NCBI RefSeq assembly: GCF_000805455.1
Contig: NZ_JSUS01000012.1
Span: 186,001-250,000 of the forward strand
Length of the DNA: 64,000 bases
Source of the DNA: Acinetobacter sp. A47
Lineage (GTDB): Bacteria; Pseudomonadota; Gammaproteobacteria; Pseudomonadales; Moraxellaceae
Direction: 5' to 3'
The position numbers were made by a program, and so were the translations under genes. Of this stretch, positions 18,403-27,689 are shown piece by piece. The first letter of the stretch is position 1; the number at the start of each line of letters is the position of its first letter. Under the pieces are notes generated by a model. The model was given only the letters and a program-made list of their open reading frames with translations, did no database searches and was not told the origin of the DNA.

Positions 18403-19542
18403 ATGTTAAGTACAATTTTTAAAGGCAAAAGCTCCCCGGCACAACCCGCTGCAGCCACAGGGTTATGGCAACTGGCATTAAAGCGACTGAAATCGGACCG
18501 CATAGCAGTCATTTCATTTCTGGTGGTGCTGTGCTATTTCATCTTGCTGGCTTTATCCATGAGCGGCGTCATCGCCTCCAGCTGGAATAAGGAAGTGGCG
18601 GTCAGTTATGCACCTCCCACGTTTTTAGGTGCCGATACTGAGGCTTCACAAGCGCAGAAAGTAGCAGAGCTTACGCAAACGCTGCCGGAAAATCCGGTTG
18701 ATCCATTAAAAGAGGTAATCCACCAGCTCAATAGCGAGATCCAGAGCGAACAGCAAGGCGGCTATGTGGATCATTATGGCGTGGTTGATCCATTGGCGGA
18801 GGACATGAAACAGATTGACCAGCAACTGGGCGGCCACCTGCTGGATCAACAACAGCAATTAAAAACCACGTTACCCTTTGGTGCCGATAAATGGGGACAG
18901 GATATCCTGTTAAAAACCATCAAGGGCGCTGAAACTTCAATTCTGGTGGGATTGCTGTCGGCGGTGCTGGCGGTGGTAATCGGGACGGTTCTCGGTGCGA
19001 TTGCCGGTTATTTCGGTGGCTGGGTCGATGACATCCTGAACTGGTTTTATAACATTTTTACCTCGATTCCCTATTTGTTGCTGGTGCTGGCAATTGCTGC
19101 GGTATTGCAGCAAAAAGGGATTTTATCGATTGTACTCATTCTTGGTCTGACGGGCTGGACCGGGGTATTCCGTCTGATTCGTGCCGAATATATGAAACAC
19201 AAGTCGCGTGAATATGTGCTGGCTGCCAAAGCCATCGGTGTCAGTCACTTACGCCGTATGTTCGTGCATATTTTTCCTAATGTCAGCCATATTGCGCTGG
19301 TTCAGATCTCGATTCTGGTGGTGTCATTTATCAAATCTGAAGTGATCCTCAGCTTCCTTGGTTTTGGTGTACCGGTCGGTGTGGTGTCTTGGGGCAGTAT
19401 GCTCAATGAAGCGCAAAGTGAACTGATTTTGGGGAAATGGTGGCAACTGGCAGCGGCGTCGATTGCCATGGCTGTTCTGGTCACGGCATTTTCAATGTTT
19501 ACCGATGCATTACGTGATGCCCTTGATCCCAAGTTGAAATAG
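18403..19542 (+). CDS. Peptide ABC transporter permease (DppC/OppC/YejE type)
   Basis: This 379-residue partner permease has a first membrane helix at about 37-60, then a long hydrophilic periplasmic stretch (about 65-165, with many Gln residues), then the five-helix transport core. The EAA motif is in SREYVLAAKAIGVSHLRRMFVHI. The long periplasmic insert is a feature of the DppC/YejE branch, though here it is larger than in E. coli DppC. It lies between permease 1 and the ATPase. Confidence 0.93.
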   Translation: MLSTIFKGKSSPAQPAAATGLWQLALKRLKSDRIAVISFLVVLCYFILLALSMSGVIASSWNKEVAVSYAPPTFLGADTEASQAQKVAELTQTLPENPVDPLKEVIHQLNSEIQSEQQGGYVDHYGVVDPLAEDMKQIDQQLGGHLLDQQQQLKTTLPFGADKWGQDILLKTIKGAETSILVGLLSAVLAVVIGTVLGAIAGYFGGWVDDILNWFYNIFTSIPYLLLVLAIAAVLQQKGILSIVLILGLTGWTGVFRLIRAEYMKHKSREYVLAAKAIGVSHLRRMFVHIFPNVSHIALVQISILVVSFIKSEVILSFLGFGVPVGVVSWGSMLNEAQSELILGKWWQLAAASIAMAVLVTAFSMFTDALRDALDPKLK

Positions 19543-19555
19543 CGGAGAGAAAAAA

Positions 19556-21298
19556 ATGCAGCAACACAATGAAACCGCGCTATTACGTGTCGACAATCTT
19601 CGTGTCAGCTTTAAGGGTGAAAATAAACAATGGATTGAGACGGTTAAGGGAATTTCATTTTCCATTCCTAAAAACAGGACCGTCGCGCTGGTCGGCGAGT
19701 CTGGCAGCGGTAAGTCGGTTACTTCCCTGGCCGTGATGGGGCTGTTACCCAAAGGACAAAGCCAGATTGCAGCACATAGCCAGATCTGCTTTGAAGGCAA
19801 AGACCTGCTTAACTTGTCTGCCAGAGAAATCCGCAAGATTTGTGGTAAAGACATCGCCATGATCTTTCAGGAGCCGATGTCCTCATTAAATCCGGTGTTT
19901 ACTGTCGGCGACCAGATTGCCGAGGTTTTGCGCATTCATCTGGGAATGGGGCGCAAGCAAGCGAGGGCACGGGTACTGGAGTTGCTTCAGGAAGTCGGTA
20001 TTCCTGCTCCTGAAACCAAAATAGATGCTTATCCCAGCCAGCTTTCTGGCGGGCAGCAGCAACGGGTCATGATCGCCATGGCGATTGCCTGTGAGCCGAA
20101 GCTCCTGATTGCCGATGAACCCACCACGGCGCTGGATGTCACCATTCAAAAGCAGATCATTGACTTGCTGGAATCATTACGGCAACGTCATGAAATGTCG
20201 ATGTTGTTTATTACTCATGATCTGGCGCTGGTGGGAGAAATTGCCGATGAGGTGATTGTCATGCGCCACGGCGAAATTCGCGAATGTGGCCCTGCTGGGC
20301 AAGTGCTGGAACGACCACAAGATGTATATACCAAAGCCTTGCTGCTGTGTCGTCCGCAGCTGGCATCACGTCCTTACCGCCTGCCTGTGACCAGCGATTT
20401 CATGAAGCAGGAACACGGCCAGCTGGTTGAAGTGAGCAACTTGTCCGAGTTGAACCTGAAGCAACGTTCTCGTGGTCTAAATGGCGATGAACAGATTGTT
20501 CTGGAAGTCAAAGACCTGAAAAAGTCGTTTTATAGCCGTAAAGGATTATGGGGACGTGAGGAGTTTCAGGCGGTCAAGGGAGTATCTTTTCAGCTTGCAA
20601 AAGGCAAGACACTGGCACTGGTCGGTGAGTCGGGCTCCGGAAAAACCACCATCGGACTGCTGTTGATGCGCTTGCACGAAGCGACCGGTGGGCAGGCGCT
20701 GATGGGAGGAAAAGATATTCTGGCCATGAGTGAGAAAGAGTTTTGCCAGTATCAACGCAAGATCCAGATCATTTTCCAGAATCCTTATGCCTCACTCAAC
20801 CCGCGTTTTACCGTCGGACAGATCTTGCTGGAGCCCATGCGGATACATGGCATTGGTGACAATGAAGCCGAGCGTAAAAAAATTGCGCTGGAACTATTGG
20901 AGCGGGTCAGTCTGCCTGCACATGCCTATGATCGTTATCCGCATGAATTTTCTGGAGGACAACGGCAGCGGATTGCAATTGCACGGTGCCTGACCTTAAA
21001 GCCCGAAATCCTGATTTGTGATGAATCCGTATCAGCGCTGGATGTGTCGGTGCAGGCACAGGTTCTGAACTTACTGCAAGATCTACAGGATGAATATGGA
21101 CTGAGCTATATCTTTATTTCCCATGATTTATCTGTGGTGAAATATATTTCAGATCAGGTGATGGTGATGAATCATGGTGAACTGGTTGAAATTGCCAATT
21201 CAGACCAGCTGTATTTACATCCACAACACGAATATACCCGAAAACTGCTGAATGCCATTCCGCAAGGCGTTGCCTCTCATCATTCGGTCAAGGCATAA
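19556..21298 (+). CDS. Peptide ABC transporter double ATP-binding protein (YejF-like)
   Basis: This 580-residue protein holds two complete ABC ATPase domains in one chain, as in YejF, in place of separate DppD and DppF. The first has Walker A GESGSGKS at 47-54, signature LSGGQQQRV and Walker [13 protein letters not shown]. The second has [18 protein letters not shown] and [11 protein letters not shown]. It powers import by the two permeases encoded before it. The gene ends the operon; an intrinsic terminator starts at its stop codon. Confidence 0.95.
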   Translation: MQQHNETALLRVDNLRVSFKGENKQWIETVKGISFSIPKNRTVALVGESGSGKSVTSLAVMGLLPKGQSQIAAHSQICFEGKDLLNLSAREIRKICGKDIAMIFQEPMSSLNPVFTVGDQIAEVLRIHLGMGRKQARARVLELLQEVGIPAPETKIDAYPSQLSGGQQQRVMIAMAIACEPKLLIADEPTTALDVTIQKQIIDLLESLRQRHEMSMLFITHDLALVGEIADEVIVMRHGEIRECGPAGQVLERPQDVYTKALLLCRPQLASRPYRLPVTSDFMKQEHGQLVEVSNLSELNLKQRSRGLNGDEQIVLEVKDLKKSFYSRKGLWGREEFQAVKGVSFQLAKGKTLALVGESGSGKTTIGLLLMRLHEATGGQALMGGKDILAMSEKEFCQYQRKIQIIFQNPYASLNPRFTVGQILLEPMRIHGIGDNEAERKKIALELLERVSLPAHAYDRYPHEFSGGQRQRIAIARCLTLKPEILICDESVSALDVSVQAQVLNLLQDLQDEYGLSYIFISHDLSVVKYISDQVMVMNHGELVEIANSDQLYLHPQHEYTRKLLNAIPQGVASHHSVKA

Positions 21299-21328
21299 AA
21301 AAACGCCCGGAGCCGGGCGTTTTTTATT
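21298..21328. terminator. Bidirectional intrinsic terminator
   Basis: The stem CGCCCG / CGGGCG around a four-base loop is flanked by seven A and six T. It serves the ABC operon on the plus strand and rluB on the minus strand, which converge here. Confidence 0.85.
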
Positions 21329-21342
21329 GTCAGGCGAAAGCT

Positions 21343-22275
21343 TTAAAACTTCTTGAAGCCCTTGTTGAAGCCGATGGTTTTACGACCATTGGCGCCCTGA
21401 CCACCTGAACGTTGGTCTTGCTGTTCATCATCACGGCGTTGCTGACGTAAATAACCGCCACGGCGTGCAGTCATCGGCTTGTCTGCCATACGCTCGGTAC
21501 GGCGTTTTGCCATACCGAACAGGCCGGTACCCTGACGCGGTTTTAGCTCGACAGATTTGGCCAGATTATCGATGTCGGTTTTATCCAGTTCCATCCAGCG
21601 ACCAGTACGCAATTCACGCGGTAAAATCACCGTGCCATAACGGGTACGTAACAGGCGGCTAACTTTGAGGCCTTGTGATTCAAAAATACGGCGCACTTCG
21701 CGATTCCGTCCTTCTTTCACCACAACCTGATACCAGCGGTTGATCCCGTCACCACCAATTTCGGAGAAAGATTCGAATTTGGCTGGCCCGTCTTCAAGCT
21801 CAACCCCTTTGAGCATGTTATTGCGAATTTGCGGAGTCACTTCGCCCATCACGCGAACGGCATACTCACGCTCCACTTCATTTGAAGGGTGCATTAAACG
21901 GTTGGCCAGCTCGCCATCGTTGGTAAACAACAACAGGCCCGTACTGTTAATATCCAGACGACCGACCATGACCCAGCGGTCATTGGCAATTTGTGGTAAA
22001 TGGTCAAATACGGTCGGACGTTTTTCCGGATCATTGCGCGAGCAGATTTCACCTTCCGGCTTATAGTAAATTAATACACGACGACGGATTTCGTCTTCAA
22101 TCTGGAACTGTATTTTACGTCCATCAATACGCAGTTCATCACCCGGTTCGATCCGTTCACCGACCTGGGCAATACGGCCATTAATGCTGACACGACCAGC
22201 AGCAATGACCTCCTCCATATAGCGACGCGAGCCTAACCCGACTCTCGCTAAAACCTTTTGTAATTTTTCACTCAT
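21343..22275 (-). CDS. rluB: 23S rRNA pseudouridine synthase RluB
   Basis: RluB modifies U2605 of 23S rRNA. The 310-residue protein has an N-terminal S4 RNA-binding domain (about 1-50) and an RsuA-type catalytic domain with the nucleophile aspartate in GRLDINSTGLLLFTNDG (Asp108). The C-terminal 60 residues are rich in Arg, Gln and Gly and look disordered, as in other RluB proteins. It lies downstream of scpA-scpB on the same strand, a common linkage. RluE/RluF-like relatives share the fold, but the tail and context favour RluB. Confidence 0.92.
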   Translation of the reverse strand: MSEKLQKVLARVGLGSRRYMEEVIAAGRVSINGRIAQVGERIEPGDELRIDGRKIQFQIEDEIRRRVLIYYKPEGEICSRNDPEKRPTVFDHLPQIANDRWVMVGRLDINSTGLLLFTNDGELANRLMHPSNEVEREYAVRVMGEVTPQIRNNMLKGVELEDGPAKFESFSEIGGDGINRWYQVVVKEGRNREVRRIFESQGLKVSRLLRTRYGTVILPRELRTGRWMELDKTDIDNLAKSVELKPRQGTGLFGMAKRRTERMADKPMTARRGGYLRQQRRDDEQQDQRSGGQGANGRKTIGFNKGFKKF

Positions 22276-22315
22276 GACAGCACAACCTTAGACATAATGA
22301 TCAACAGTTCACCTC

Positions 22316-22915
22316 TCAAGACTTCGGTGCATGTGCATCGAGAGCCATGAATGCTTCCTTGGCGTTCTGCAGGGGAGGCAACTGGCCTAGCGAGGCTAAA
22401 CCAAATGCATTTAAAAACTGGGGCGTTGTAATCAGCAACGCAGGTCTTCCGGGTAAATCTCTGAAACCGGCTTCTTTGATCCAGTTCCAGTCAAAAAGCG
22501 TTCTCAAAATCTGGCTATTGTTTGAAACACCACGAATCTGCTCGATATCTGCCCGGGTTACAGGCTGATGGTAGGCAATCACTGCGACAGTTTCGAGTAA
22601 AGATGGCGATAACTTGGTCGGACGTTCCGGCCAGACCTGTGCAATGATATTGCGATATTTGGCGCGCACCTGAAAACGAAAACCTTGTGCGGTTTCAATT
22701 AATTCAATCGAACGGCCATGCTGCAACATGGCGAGTTGCTGCACAAAGGTACGCAATTGTTGCTTATTATATTGGTTTTGAAAGGCTTCTTTTAAACGTG
22801 CAAGCGAGACTGGTGAGTCACTGGCAAACAGGATTGCTTCAATCTGCAATAAAACATCATGATGAATGTCTTCCAGAGAAATGTTTTCATTCTGTTCCAG
22901 CGGGTCTAGGCTCAT
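22316..22915 (-). CDS. scpB: Chromosome segregation and condensation protein ScpB
   Basis: ScpB (199 residues) binds the kleisin ScpA in the SMC-type condensin complex. The two winged-helix domains are recognisable, with the conserved LLETVAVIAYHQPVTRADIE and IRGVSNNSQILRTL. Its start overlaps the scpA stop by four bases (ATGA), giving tight coupling. No smc gene is visible in the window. Confidence 0.93.
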   Translation of the reverse strand: MSLDPLEQNENISLEDIHHDVLLQIEAILFASDSPVSLARLKEAFQNQYNKQQLRTFVQQLAMLQHGRSIELIETAQGFRFQVRAKYRNIIAQVWPERPTKLSPSLLETVAVIAYHQPVTRADIEQIRGVSNNSQILRTLFDWNWIKEAGFRDLPGRPALLITTPQFLNAFGLASLGQLPPLQNAKEAFMALDAHAPKS

Positions 22916-23706
22916 GCGGCGGCTCCCTGAATGGTTAAAGGTGCTTCCACTCCGGTGTGGATGATCTGGATTTTTTGCTGACGGGTAAGCTCAAGTACCG
23001 CCATAAATGTCACCACCATTCCCATCCGGCCTTGCTTGGGATTTAACAGTTCAATAAAACTCAAAGCTTCTCCTGAAGCAAGCTGGCTTTCAATAAAAGC
23101 AATCCGTTCTTCGAGCAAGACCGGTTCTTGTGCGACCACATGCGTAACCGGCTCAGGACGGTTAAATACGCAAAACATGGCGTCACGTAAGGTGTTAACA
23201 TCATAGCCTTCATACACCGGGGCAATATGGCCAATACTGACATTGGTGCTAAAGGTGTCGCGCTCGAAGATCGGCATTTGTCCCAGACGTTCTGCCGCCT
23301 GCTTGATCCGTAAATACGTTTCCAGCCGGTCAATCAGTTCCTGTTTAGGATCTTTTTCAAACTGCTCTACAGAGGCCGGTTTAGGCAGTAACAGGCGCGA
23401 TTTCAGGTCAGCCAGCAGTGCCGCCATCACCATATAATCCGCCGTCAGTTCAATATTCAAGGACTTCATGCTGTCCATATAAGACAGATATTGGGTGGCA
23501 ATCGGAGAAATATCCAGCTGTAACAGGTCAAAGCCGTTTTTTTGGATCAGATAAATCAGGAAGTCCAGCGGACCTTCAAACTGTTCCAGTAAAATTTCAA
23601 ACGCGGCCGGCGGAATATACAAATCTTCAGGTATGACTTCCTGCCACTCGTCAAGCACGCGAATGGAAGGAGTGGACTCCAGTGGAGAGGGGAGAATTTG
23701 GTTCAT
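22912..23706 (-). CDS. scpA: Segregation and condensation kleisin ScpA
   Basis: ScpA is the kleisin that bridges SMC heads. The 264-residue protein has the family mark FEGPLDFLIYLIQKN near residues 43-57, ADYMVMAALLADLKSRLLLP in the N-terminal domain, and a C-terminal winged helix. It leads an scpA-scpB-rluB unit. A possible short hydrophobic ORF upstream overlaps its start and is not accepted as a gene here. Confidence 0.93.
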   Translation of the reverse strand: MNQILPSPLESTPSIRVLDEWQEVIPEDLYIPPAAFEILLEQFEGPLDFLIYLIQKNGFDLLQLDISPIATQYLSYMDSMKSLNIELTADYMVMAALLADLKSRLLLPKPASVEQFEKDPKQELIDRLETYLRIKQAAERLGQMPIFERDTFSTNVSIGHIAPVYEGYDVNTLRDAMFCVFNRPEPVTHVVAQEPVLLEERIAFIESQLASGEALSFIELLNPKQGRMGMVVTFMAVLELTRQQKIQIIHTGVEAPLTIQGAAA

Positions 23707-23951
23707 TACCGTTATAAGCCACGCGAATTTTCAAAAGCATGAAAGATATAATTTTTGTGCAGAAAAAAGCACATGCTAACAGGAGCAGGGCTATTCTAAT
23801 CGAATTCCCCCATTTAATAAATTGCTGACTTACAAAAACCTTAAACTTCTCAGGGTATTTTCTGATTTCTGTACGATCAGCTAGGCCATAGAAAAGACTT
23901 GTGCTTAAATGAGCAACGAAAATCATAACTGCTGCCCAATTATAAACTGCT

Positions 23952-24668
23952 ATGAAACAATATTTAAAAACGCAACAGAACCCGTTTGGACAAATGATAG
24001 GCTTTAGTGTTGATCAACCACCATGTCAGCCTGTTGAACAAAACCTGACAGGACAATATGTAAAACTGATCCATATTGCCGGTCCGATTTCCGATCAGGC
24101 CGCCTCCGAGATCTGGCAAGCGGTCGCCACTGAACCGAATGCAGGCTGCTGGACATATTTACCTTATCCTGCGCCACCGAGCAAAGAACAGTTAAGAGAA
24201 ACTCTGGACAACACTTTTGGTTTTCGGGAGGGGGCGCATTTTCTGATTGAGGTGGAAGGGCAAGTGCAGGGCTGGATTGCATTATTGCATCCACGGCTCG
24301 AATATGGCGCAATAGAAATCGGCAATGTGTACTATTCACATAAGATGAAACAATCCCGAGCTTCGACAGAGACCATATTTCTGCTCTTGCAGCAATGTTT
24401 TAAGCATGGTTTTAGACGGATAGAATGGAAATGCGATGACTGCAATGCACCTTCTAAAGCTGCGGCCTTACGCTTTGGTTTTCAGTATGAAGGTCTGTTC
24501 CGGCAGGACCGTATCACCAAGGGGCGTAATCGCAATACTGCATGGTTTTCCATGCTGGATGAAGAGTGGCCTGCTTTGATGCAGAGTTATCAGCAATGGC
24601 TAAAGCCGGAGAACTTTAATGCCCAAGGGTTGCAAAAACAGCGCCTGACAGAATTCTTTGAAAGCTGA
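23952..24668 (+). CDS. GNAT-family N-acetyltransferase (RimJ/RimL-like)
   Basis: The 238-residue protein carries a GNAT acetyltransferase domain from about residue 30 to 195: a FLIEVEGQVQGWIALL strand, IEIGNVYYSHKM, and the late RimJ/RimL pattern WKCDDCNAPSKAAALRFGF followed by YEGLFRQDRITKGRNR. Such proteins acetylate amino groups of proteins or small molecules with acetyl-CoA. The substrate cannot be read from sequence. It is divergent from scpA and is followed after 53 bases by a small membrane-anchored protein gene. Confidence 0.85.
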   Translation: MKQYLKTQQNPFGQMIGFSVDQPPCQPVEQNLTGQYVKLIHIAGPISDQAASEIWQAVATEPNAGCWTYLPYPAPPSKEQLRETLDNTFGFREGAHFLIEVEGQVQGWIALLHPRLEYGAIEIGNVYYSHKMKQSRASTETIFLLLQQCFKHGFRRIEWKCDDCNAPSKAAALRFGFQYEGLFRQDRITKGRNRNTAWFSMLDEEWPALMQSYQQWLKPENFNAQGLQKQRLTEFFES

Positions 24669-24721
24669 ACCGGGTTTCAGGCATAATTCTTGTGTGAGAA
24701 AAATCGCGGTAATACATTTAA

Positions 24722-25177
24722 ATGAAAAGAAAAATAATTGTAGTGCTCGGGCTGACCTTGCTGTTTGCCTTGATCGGGAGTTTTTTGATCTGGAATAATC
24801 CGGCAGTTCAAAAAGATCTTTTAAGGCAATATCTGGGCAGAATGATTGTCAGCAAAATCAATCATCATGCCAACCCGACAGCTTTTAAATGGAATATGGA
24901 CATTCATGCCGTCAATCATTATCCAAAGATCCGGGTAAAGATGAAATTACGTGGCCAGCCCGTGGGTAACGGGGTCAGTGTTGCGCAGCTCCAGCAGCAA
25001 AGCTGTATCTTTCTGAAAAACTTTCAAACGCTTAAACAAAGCACAAGAACCAAGGTGTATGGTCTTTTAATTGAAGACCGGCTTAGCTTTGAAATTGAAA
25101 TTTTTAATGGGGCTGGCCAGAAAATACAAAGTACCCAGCAGGTGCTGGCAGAATGCCCACACTTTCCCTATGCCTGA
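24722..25177 (+). CDS. Hypothetical protein with N-terminal membrane anchor
   Basis: I do not recognise this 151-residue protein. Residues 5-24 form one hydrophobic segment, without a clear cleavage site, and the rest is basic and probably periplasmic, with two cysteines (in QQSCIFLK and AECPHFP) that could form a disulfide. Start ATG 24722 gives the whole anchor. It may be co-transcribed with the GNAT gene upstream and converges on the YciO/YrdC gene. Confidence 0.65.
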   Translation: MKRKIIVVLGLTLLFALIGSFLIWNNPAVQKDLLRQYLGRMIVSKINHHANPTAFKWNMDIHAVNHYPKIRVKMKLRGQPVGNGVSVAQLQQQSCIFLKNFQTLKQSTRTKVYGLLIEDRLSFEIEIFNGAGQKIQSTQQVLAECPHFPYA

Positions 25178-25207
25178 GCTGCGGAGATGAAAAACAGAGG
25201 TCAGTAC

Positions 25208-25825
25208 TTACTCAAAAGCACTGACATCGCCCACACCACGACGCACGATTTCAGGATTTTCTCCGGACAGGTCGACAATACTGGTGGTTGATAAGGTTCC
25301 GAAACCACTGTCAATAAACACATCAATGCGTTTACCCAACTGGTTTTCAATATCGTATGGATCATCTAGCGGATCTTTGTGTTCGGGCAAGATCAAGGTA
25401 CTGGTCAGTAACGGTTCACCAAGTTCTTTTAGCAACGCCTGAGCAACAGGATTACTTGGAATGCGCAAGCCGATGGTTTTTTTCTTCGGATGCATTAGAC
25501 GCTTGGGAACTTCGCTGGTCGCTGGCAAAATAAAGGTGGTGACTGCCGGGGTATTATTTTTCAATAAGCGATACATGGCATTATCGACTTTGGCATAGGT
25601 GGCAATATCAGATAAATCACAGCACATAATCGCATACTGGTGTTTCGGGCCAAGTCCACGAATCTGGGCAATCCGCTCCATGGCATTTTTGTTGCCGATC
25701 TGGCAGCCAATGGCGTAGGCTGCATCGGTCGGGTAAACCACCACATCACCCGCACGAATACGTTCAACGGCCTGGTTAATTAAGCGAGCCTGCGGATTTT
25801 CAGGATGAATATGTAAATGCAACAT
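25208..25825 (-). CDS. YciO/YrdC-family protein (threonylcarbamoyladenylate synthase fold)
   Basis: This 205-residue protein belongs to the Sua5/YrdC/YciO superfamily, whose authentic members make threonylcarbamoyl-AMP for the t6A tRNA modification. It starts MLHLHIHPENPQARLINQAV and carries the pattern GDVVVYPTDAAYAIGCQIG, like E. coli YciO rather than TsaC. YciO has weak or unclear activity, so I do not assign tsaC. An essential TsaC would be expected elsewhere in the genome. Confidence 0.82.
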   Translation of the reverse strand: MLHLHIHPENPQARLINQAVERIRAGDVVVYPTDAAYAIGCQIGNKNAMERIAQIRGLGPKHQYAIMCCDLSDIATYAKVDNAMYRLLKNNTPAVTTFILPATSEVPKRLMHPKKKTIGLRIPSNPVAQALLKELGEPLLTSTLILPEHKDPLDDPYDIENQLGKRIDVFIDSGFGTLSTTSIVDLSGENPEIVRRGVGDVSAFE

Positions 25826-25912
25826 CTTAGAACTCCCTGATCTATATGGCTAAATTGAGTATGAAGCGGGTTTAGGTCAAGTTGCAAGCACTGCATGTGA
25901 TATTTTTGTCCC

Positions 25913-26575
25913 TTAATCAAGGTCTTCACGTTTAAATTCGTCCAGCTGTAAGGGCTGGCCGTGACGTGTGCAGATACAGATATAGTCAATGAAAAGCGCT
26001 GCATCACGTGGCAATCTGGCTTCACCGGAAAAATAACGTTGGACCTGGGCAAAGACATTGTCCTTAAACTGCTGGCCATTTCCGCCTTCGCCAGTCAGGT
26101 TGTCCAGTGAAACACGGAACTTGCGTCCGAAAGCCGTAGCAAATAACCATTCAATTGCCTGTGGCTTGATCTCAACCTGTTCAAACAGGGATTGCTGTTC
26201 TGCGCTGCGGCCATCAGGGGCATACCAGTAACCCAGATCAGGTTGCTGGCGACGCTGTTCACCGGCGATGCTCCAGTGGCTAATTTCATGCAGTGCGCTA
26301 TTGAAGAAACCGTGGGCAAACTGGATACGGGCAGGCTGTTGTGCTGAGGCCGGGAAATATTCTGGTTCAAAATCACCTTTAACAAGTATGACATTATGGT
26401 GGGAAAACCAGTGATTAAAGTGTAAAATAAGCCAATCGACCTGTTCTGGTTCCGAAGTTAACTTTTGCCAAGATGAACGTTGCACTTGATCTGGCGCTAA
26501 CACGGGAACAGAGGTTGAATGGGTGCTAACAAGTGATGAAGTTGTTACTTCAAGTTGCGGCTGCAACAGGTGCAT
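25913..26575 (-). CDS. epmC: Elongation factor P hydroxylase (EpmC/YfcM)
   Basis: EpmC hydroxylates the beta-lysylated lysine of elongation factor P. The 220-residue protein shows the metal-binding pattern HEISHW at 96-101, followed by GYWYAPDGRS, and FEQVEIKPQAIEW, all characteristic of YfcM. Residues 1-35 are longer than in E. coli and may start internally. It is transcribed away from yceD-rpmF. epmA, epmB and efp are not in the window. Confidence 0.9.
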   Translation of the reverse strand: MHLLQPQLEVTTSSLVSTHSTSVPVLAPDQVQRSSWQKLTSEPEQVDWLILHFNHWFSHHNVILVKGDFEPEYFPASAQQPARIQFAHGFFNSALHEISHWSIAGEQRRQQPDLGYWYAPDGRSAEQQSLFEQVEIKPQAIEWLFATAFGRKFRVSLDNLTGEGGNGQQFKDNVFAQVQRYFSGEARLPRDAALFIDYICICTRHGQPLQLDEFKREDLD

Positions 26576-26629
26576 TGCTTAATTTACCCCGAGTTCTGTC
26601 TAAAGAAGTACAAAATTGTATCTTAATCT

Positions 26630-26658
26630 TTGACAGAGTACCGATGAATTTGTAGAAT
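26630..26658 (+). promoter_or_regulatory. Sigma-70 promoter giving a nearly leaderless yceD mRNA
   Basis: A perfect -35 box TTGACA (26630-26635) and TAGAAT (26653-26658) are separated by exactly 17 bases. Initiation about seven bases downstream would start the RNA near 26665, while the yceD ATG is at 26672 and has no Shine-Dalgarno sequence. Confidence 0.75.
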
Positions 26659-26671
26659 TGCCGCCTTAATT

Positions 26672-27232
26672 ATGTCAGCAAATACCTTTCCGGCACAGAT
26701 TGAGCCGTTTAAATGGGCTGAACAAGGCTTTACATGGTCAGGTACACTGCCATTGTCTCGCTTTGCTCGTATTGCCCGTGAAGCTGTTGGATCAATTAAT
26801 GATCAATTGATCAACATAGACTGTAAGCTATCAATGGATGCCTATCATCGCATTGTATGGCTAGATGGACATATTGAAACAAAGGTACCAATGGAATGCC
26901 AGCGCTGTCTGGATACCGTTGAAACCGAACTTGTTTCAGATTTTCATTTAGCCTTGATCGATGATGAGTCACTGATAGAGCGCTTGGATGAGGATGCTGA
27001 TTTCATCGTTCTAGGTGAAAGCGAGTCTTCGAAAAAAGGTGATTTTGATACACCTGCTTCGATTGATTTGCTCGCACTACTAGAAGATGAACTGTTATTG
27101 TTGATGCCTTTATCTCCCAAGCATGATGTTTGTGAGCATAAGCATCGACCTGCCATTCAGGACGTTGTCGAAGAGAAACGGGATAACCCGTTTGATGTTT
27201 TGGCAAGTTTGAAGGGTAAACTTAACTCATAA
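26672..27232 (+). CDS. yceD: DUF177/YceD family protein (23S rRNA accumulation)
   Basis: YceD proteins are linked to 23S rRNA processing or accumulation and are almost always encoded next to rpmF, as here. The 186-residue protein has the conserved VPMECQRCLDTVETEL pair of cysteines (around residue 75) and the C-terminal acidic DUF177 region. The start lacks a ribosome-binding site and lies right behind a strong promoter, suggesting leaderless translation. The gene is followed by rpmF after 74 bases. Confidence 0.9.
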   Translation: MSANTFPAQIEPFKWAEQGFTWSGTLPLSRFARIAREAVGSINDQLINIDCKLSMDAYHRIVWLDGHIETKVPMECQRCLDTVETELVSDFHLALIDDESLIERLDEDADFIVLGESESSKKGDFDTPASIDLLALLEDELLLLMPLSPKHDVCEHKHRPAIQDVVEEKRDNPFDVLASLKGKLNS

Positions 27233-27236
27233 TTTG

Positions 27237-27245
27237 TGATATAAT
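27237..27245 (+). promoter_or_regulatory. Extended -10 promoter for rpmF
   Basis: TGATATAATG contains a perfect TATAAT (27240-27245) preceded by the TGn extension, in the yceD-rpmF gap. No good -35 is present, which is usual for extended -10 promoters. It may add transcription of rpmF independent of yceD. Confidence 0.5.
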
Positions 27246-27306
27246 GTTGAGTTAAGACAACTGAATTTGTTCTGATCCATTTTTTCGATCTTTGTAAGGA
27301 GCCATC

Positions 27307-27492
27307 ATGGCCGTTCAGCAAAACCGTAAAAGTCGCTCTCGCCGTGACATGCGCCGTTCACATGACGCTTTAACCGAGAATGCATTATCTGTAGACCAAA
27401 CTACTGGTGAAACTCATCGTCGTCACCACGTGACTAAAGACGGTATTTACCGTGGTCGTCAATTATTCGCTAAAGCAGCTGATGCTGAATAA
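27307..27492 (+). CDS. rpmF: Ribosomal protein L32
   Basis: L32 is a small basic protein of the 50S subunit. The 61-residue sequence begins [20 protein letters not shown] and contains the conserved [13 protein letters not shown], both diagnostic. An AAGGAG ribosome-binding site lies just upstream. It follows yceD and is ended by its own intrinsic terminator before fabD. Confidence 0.97.
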   Translation: MAVQQNRKSRSRRDMRRSHDALTENALSVDQTTGETHRRHHVTKDGIYRGRQLFAKAADAE

Positions 27493-27533
27493 TTGAACCA
27501 TATGCATTAAGCGTTAGCTTAAAGTATAGAAAA

Positions 27534-27558
27534 AATGGGAGCGAAAGCTCCCTTTTTT
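27534..27558 (+). terminator. Intrinsic terminator after rpmF
   Basis: GGGAGC-GAAA-GCTCCC stem-loop followed by six T, 45 bases after the rpmF stop. Confidence 0.85.
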
Positions 27559-27689
27559 GTTGTTTTTCGCAATTAAAAAACGATTTAATCAATGGTAAAT
27601 TGCCGCATCGGAAAAGAGTCTGTGGTCATTCTCATGTAAAATCATGCGTGTTGATCAAATTGGCGATAGACCATTTTAAGGATTTTTAT

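Noticed and set aside
23651..23926. A 91-codon hydrophobic minus-strand frame just upstream of scpA
   Set aside because: It overlaps the first 56 bases of scpA in another frame, has no clear ribosome-binding site, and could be chance in an AT-rich promoter region. A small membrane protein is not excluded.
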